Shown in pieces: positions 63,319 to 64,000 of a stretch of DNA of 64,000 nucleotides. Source of the stretch: Roseiarcus sp963824475 (lineage in GTDB: Bacteria; Pseudomonadota; Alphaproteobacteria; Rhizobiales; Beijerinckiaceae); NCBI GenBank assembly GCA_963824475.1, contig CAWGPR010000008.1, positions 186,001-250,000 on the forward strand. The letters run 5' to 3'. The translations under genes and the position numbers were made by a program. The notes under the pieces were generated by a model that was not told the origin of the DNA, did not search any database, and worked only from the letters and a program-made list of their open reading frames with translations. Within the stretch, counting starts at the first letter, position 1, and each line of letters begins with the position of its first letter.

Positions 63319-63379
63319 GACTTATGGAATGGCCCGCCCCTTCTCCCGGCGTCGTAGGCTTGCTGAGGTTACAGGAGGA

Positions 63380-63832
63380 GGAGTTGGATATGGCTTTGAC
63401 GACAATTGCCCGCTGGTCGCGCTTCTGTCCTGTGAACAGCGCCCGGCCGCTCAACTTGAGAGCGACGAACTCCCGCAAGAGGAGGTGATCGGCGATGTCC
63501 CGAGCTGGGCGGTTGACCTCTATTCGCGGGAGGGCCGTGCTGCGCTCGCGCGTTTTCTCCAAACCGATGCGCCCGCCGCTCGATGGGTACGTGGCAACGT
63601 CAGTTAGGCACGCCGAGTGTGCTTCCTTCAGCACATCGTCTTCCGGGTCGAGGGTGGGCTTGTCGTCAATCGAATGCGGTGGCCGCTCGGAGACGAGCTT
63701 CCTCGCCAAGCTGACGTCGAGTGCTCGGGTCCCGACTACCCGGACGCTGCGAACATCCTCGACCTGATCCGAGAGGATATACCCCTTCTCAACGAGGCCA
63801 GGGTCGCCCTGATGGGAGCACCTCGGGGTTGA
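63380..63832 (+). pseudogene. Conserved-looking hypothetical gene fragment with in-frame stop
   Basis: A protein-like reading in frame 2 (FDDNCPLVALLSCEQ, PSWAVDLYSREGRAALARFL) stops at a TAG (63605-63607) and continues in the same frame (FLQHIVFRVEGGLVVNRMRW, LDLIREDIPLLNEARVAL) to 63832. Its amino-acid composition is balanced and globular, unlike the Arg/Ser-rich shadows nearby. I do not recognise the family. The 5' end merges into IS debris, so the gene is truncated as well as interrupted. Confidence 0.45.
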
Positions 63833-64000
63833 GACCGACTTGGCGAAGGTCGACGCCACTACTTTTCTGCGCGTGCAGTTACTTTAACGATCGCCGCCCA
63901 TCCGAACCGACGAACGTTCGTCAGAAGGACTGACACCCGCAAACAAATTACACGATCGGCGACGACCCGCTCAGATCGAAATGGCCCGTCCAGACTCGTG
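63833..64000. other. Window end, nothing recognised
   Basis: About 170 bp with no frame or repeat I can support. Confidence 0.3.

Noticed and set aside
1..64000. CRISPR array or complete tRNA/rRNA genes
   Set aside because: No regularly spaced repeats, cas genes or full cloverleaf were found; the only tRNA-like feature is the partial 3' end near 63.04 kb.

Overview
The window is high-GC bacterial DNA. Overlapping GTGA/ATGA gene junctions, Rhizobiales-like housekeeping proteins, a crescentin-like coiled-coil protein, and abundant IS66, IS630, IS5, IS110, IS256 and ISL3 elements point to an alphaproteobacterium, probably Hyphomicrobiales. I infer this from protein character only; no rRNA or complete tRNA gene is present.

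Layout. 1-12 kb: the end of a flotillin gene, then a mostly co-directional catabolic block: two SRPBCC proteins, the FAD, 2Fe-2S and (split) molybdenum subunits of a xanthine-oxidase-family hydroxylase, CoxD/CoxE-like maturation factors, an amidohydrolase, a metallo-beta-lactamase-fold hydrolase, a gluconolactonase-isochorismatase fusion and a flavin reductase. 12-17.6 kb: a Ser/Thr kinase (reverse), an OmpA-like protein and an M23 peptidase. 17.7-20.4 kb: an IS66 element with an intact 8-bp target duplication, itself split by an IS630 element. 21-33 kb: ordinary chromosomal genes (polysaccharide deacetylase, GH25 lysozyme, malic enzyme, crescentin-like protein, SDR, XerC, cytochrome c, MutT, ArgJ, PpiC), all intact. 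33.6-38.5 kb: an IS nest (DDE element; an IS5 split by an IS110/IS1111 element; another IS5). 38.5-41.3 kb: a broken MASE1 gene, ddl and a dead LacI gene. 41.4-43.1 kb: an ISL3 element. 43.1-60.1 kb: two divergent operons, each with a ribose-type ABC importer, plus GlcG-like protein, nitrilase-family hydrolase, gluconate-2-dehydrogenase-type GMC oxidoreductase, LacI regulator and aldo/keto reductase. 60.3-64 kb: a mosaic of IS256, IS110, IS21 and IS630 remnants with a tmRNA/tRNA-like 3' end.

How it fits together. The first block looks like hydroxylation of a (probably N-heterocyclic or aromatic) substrate followed by ring and amide hydrolysis. The second looks like import and oxidation of a sugar-like or amide-bearing compound, controlled by a LacI protein; two nearly identical palindromes lie upstream of the two divergent operons. 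Single-base frameshifts or nonsense changes are concentrated in these accessory blocks, while the housekeeping block is intact.

The most notable observation is in the IS110/IS1111 element at 35561-37120. Its 3' non-coding end contains short segments that match its own insertion site and its own termini in the way expected of a bridge RNA, so its target-recognition logic can be read from the sequence.
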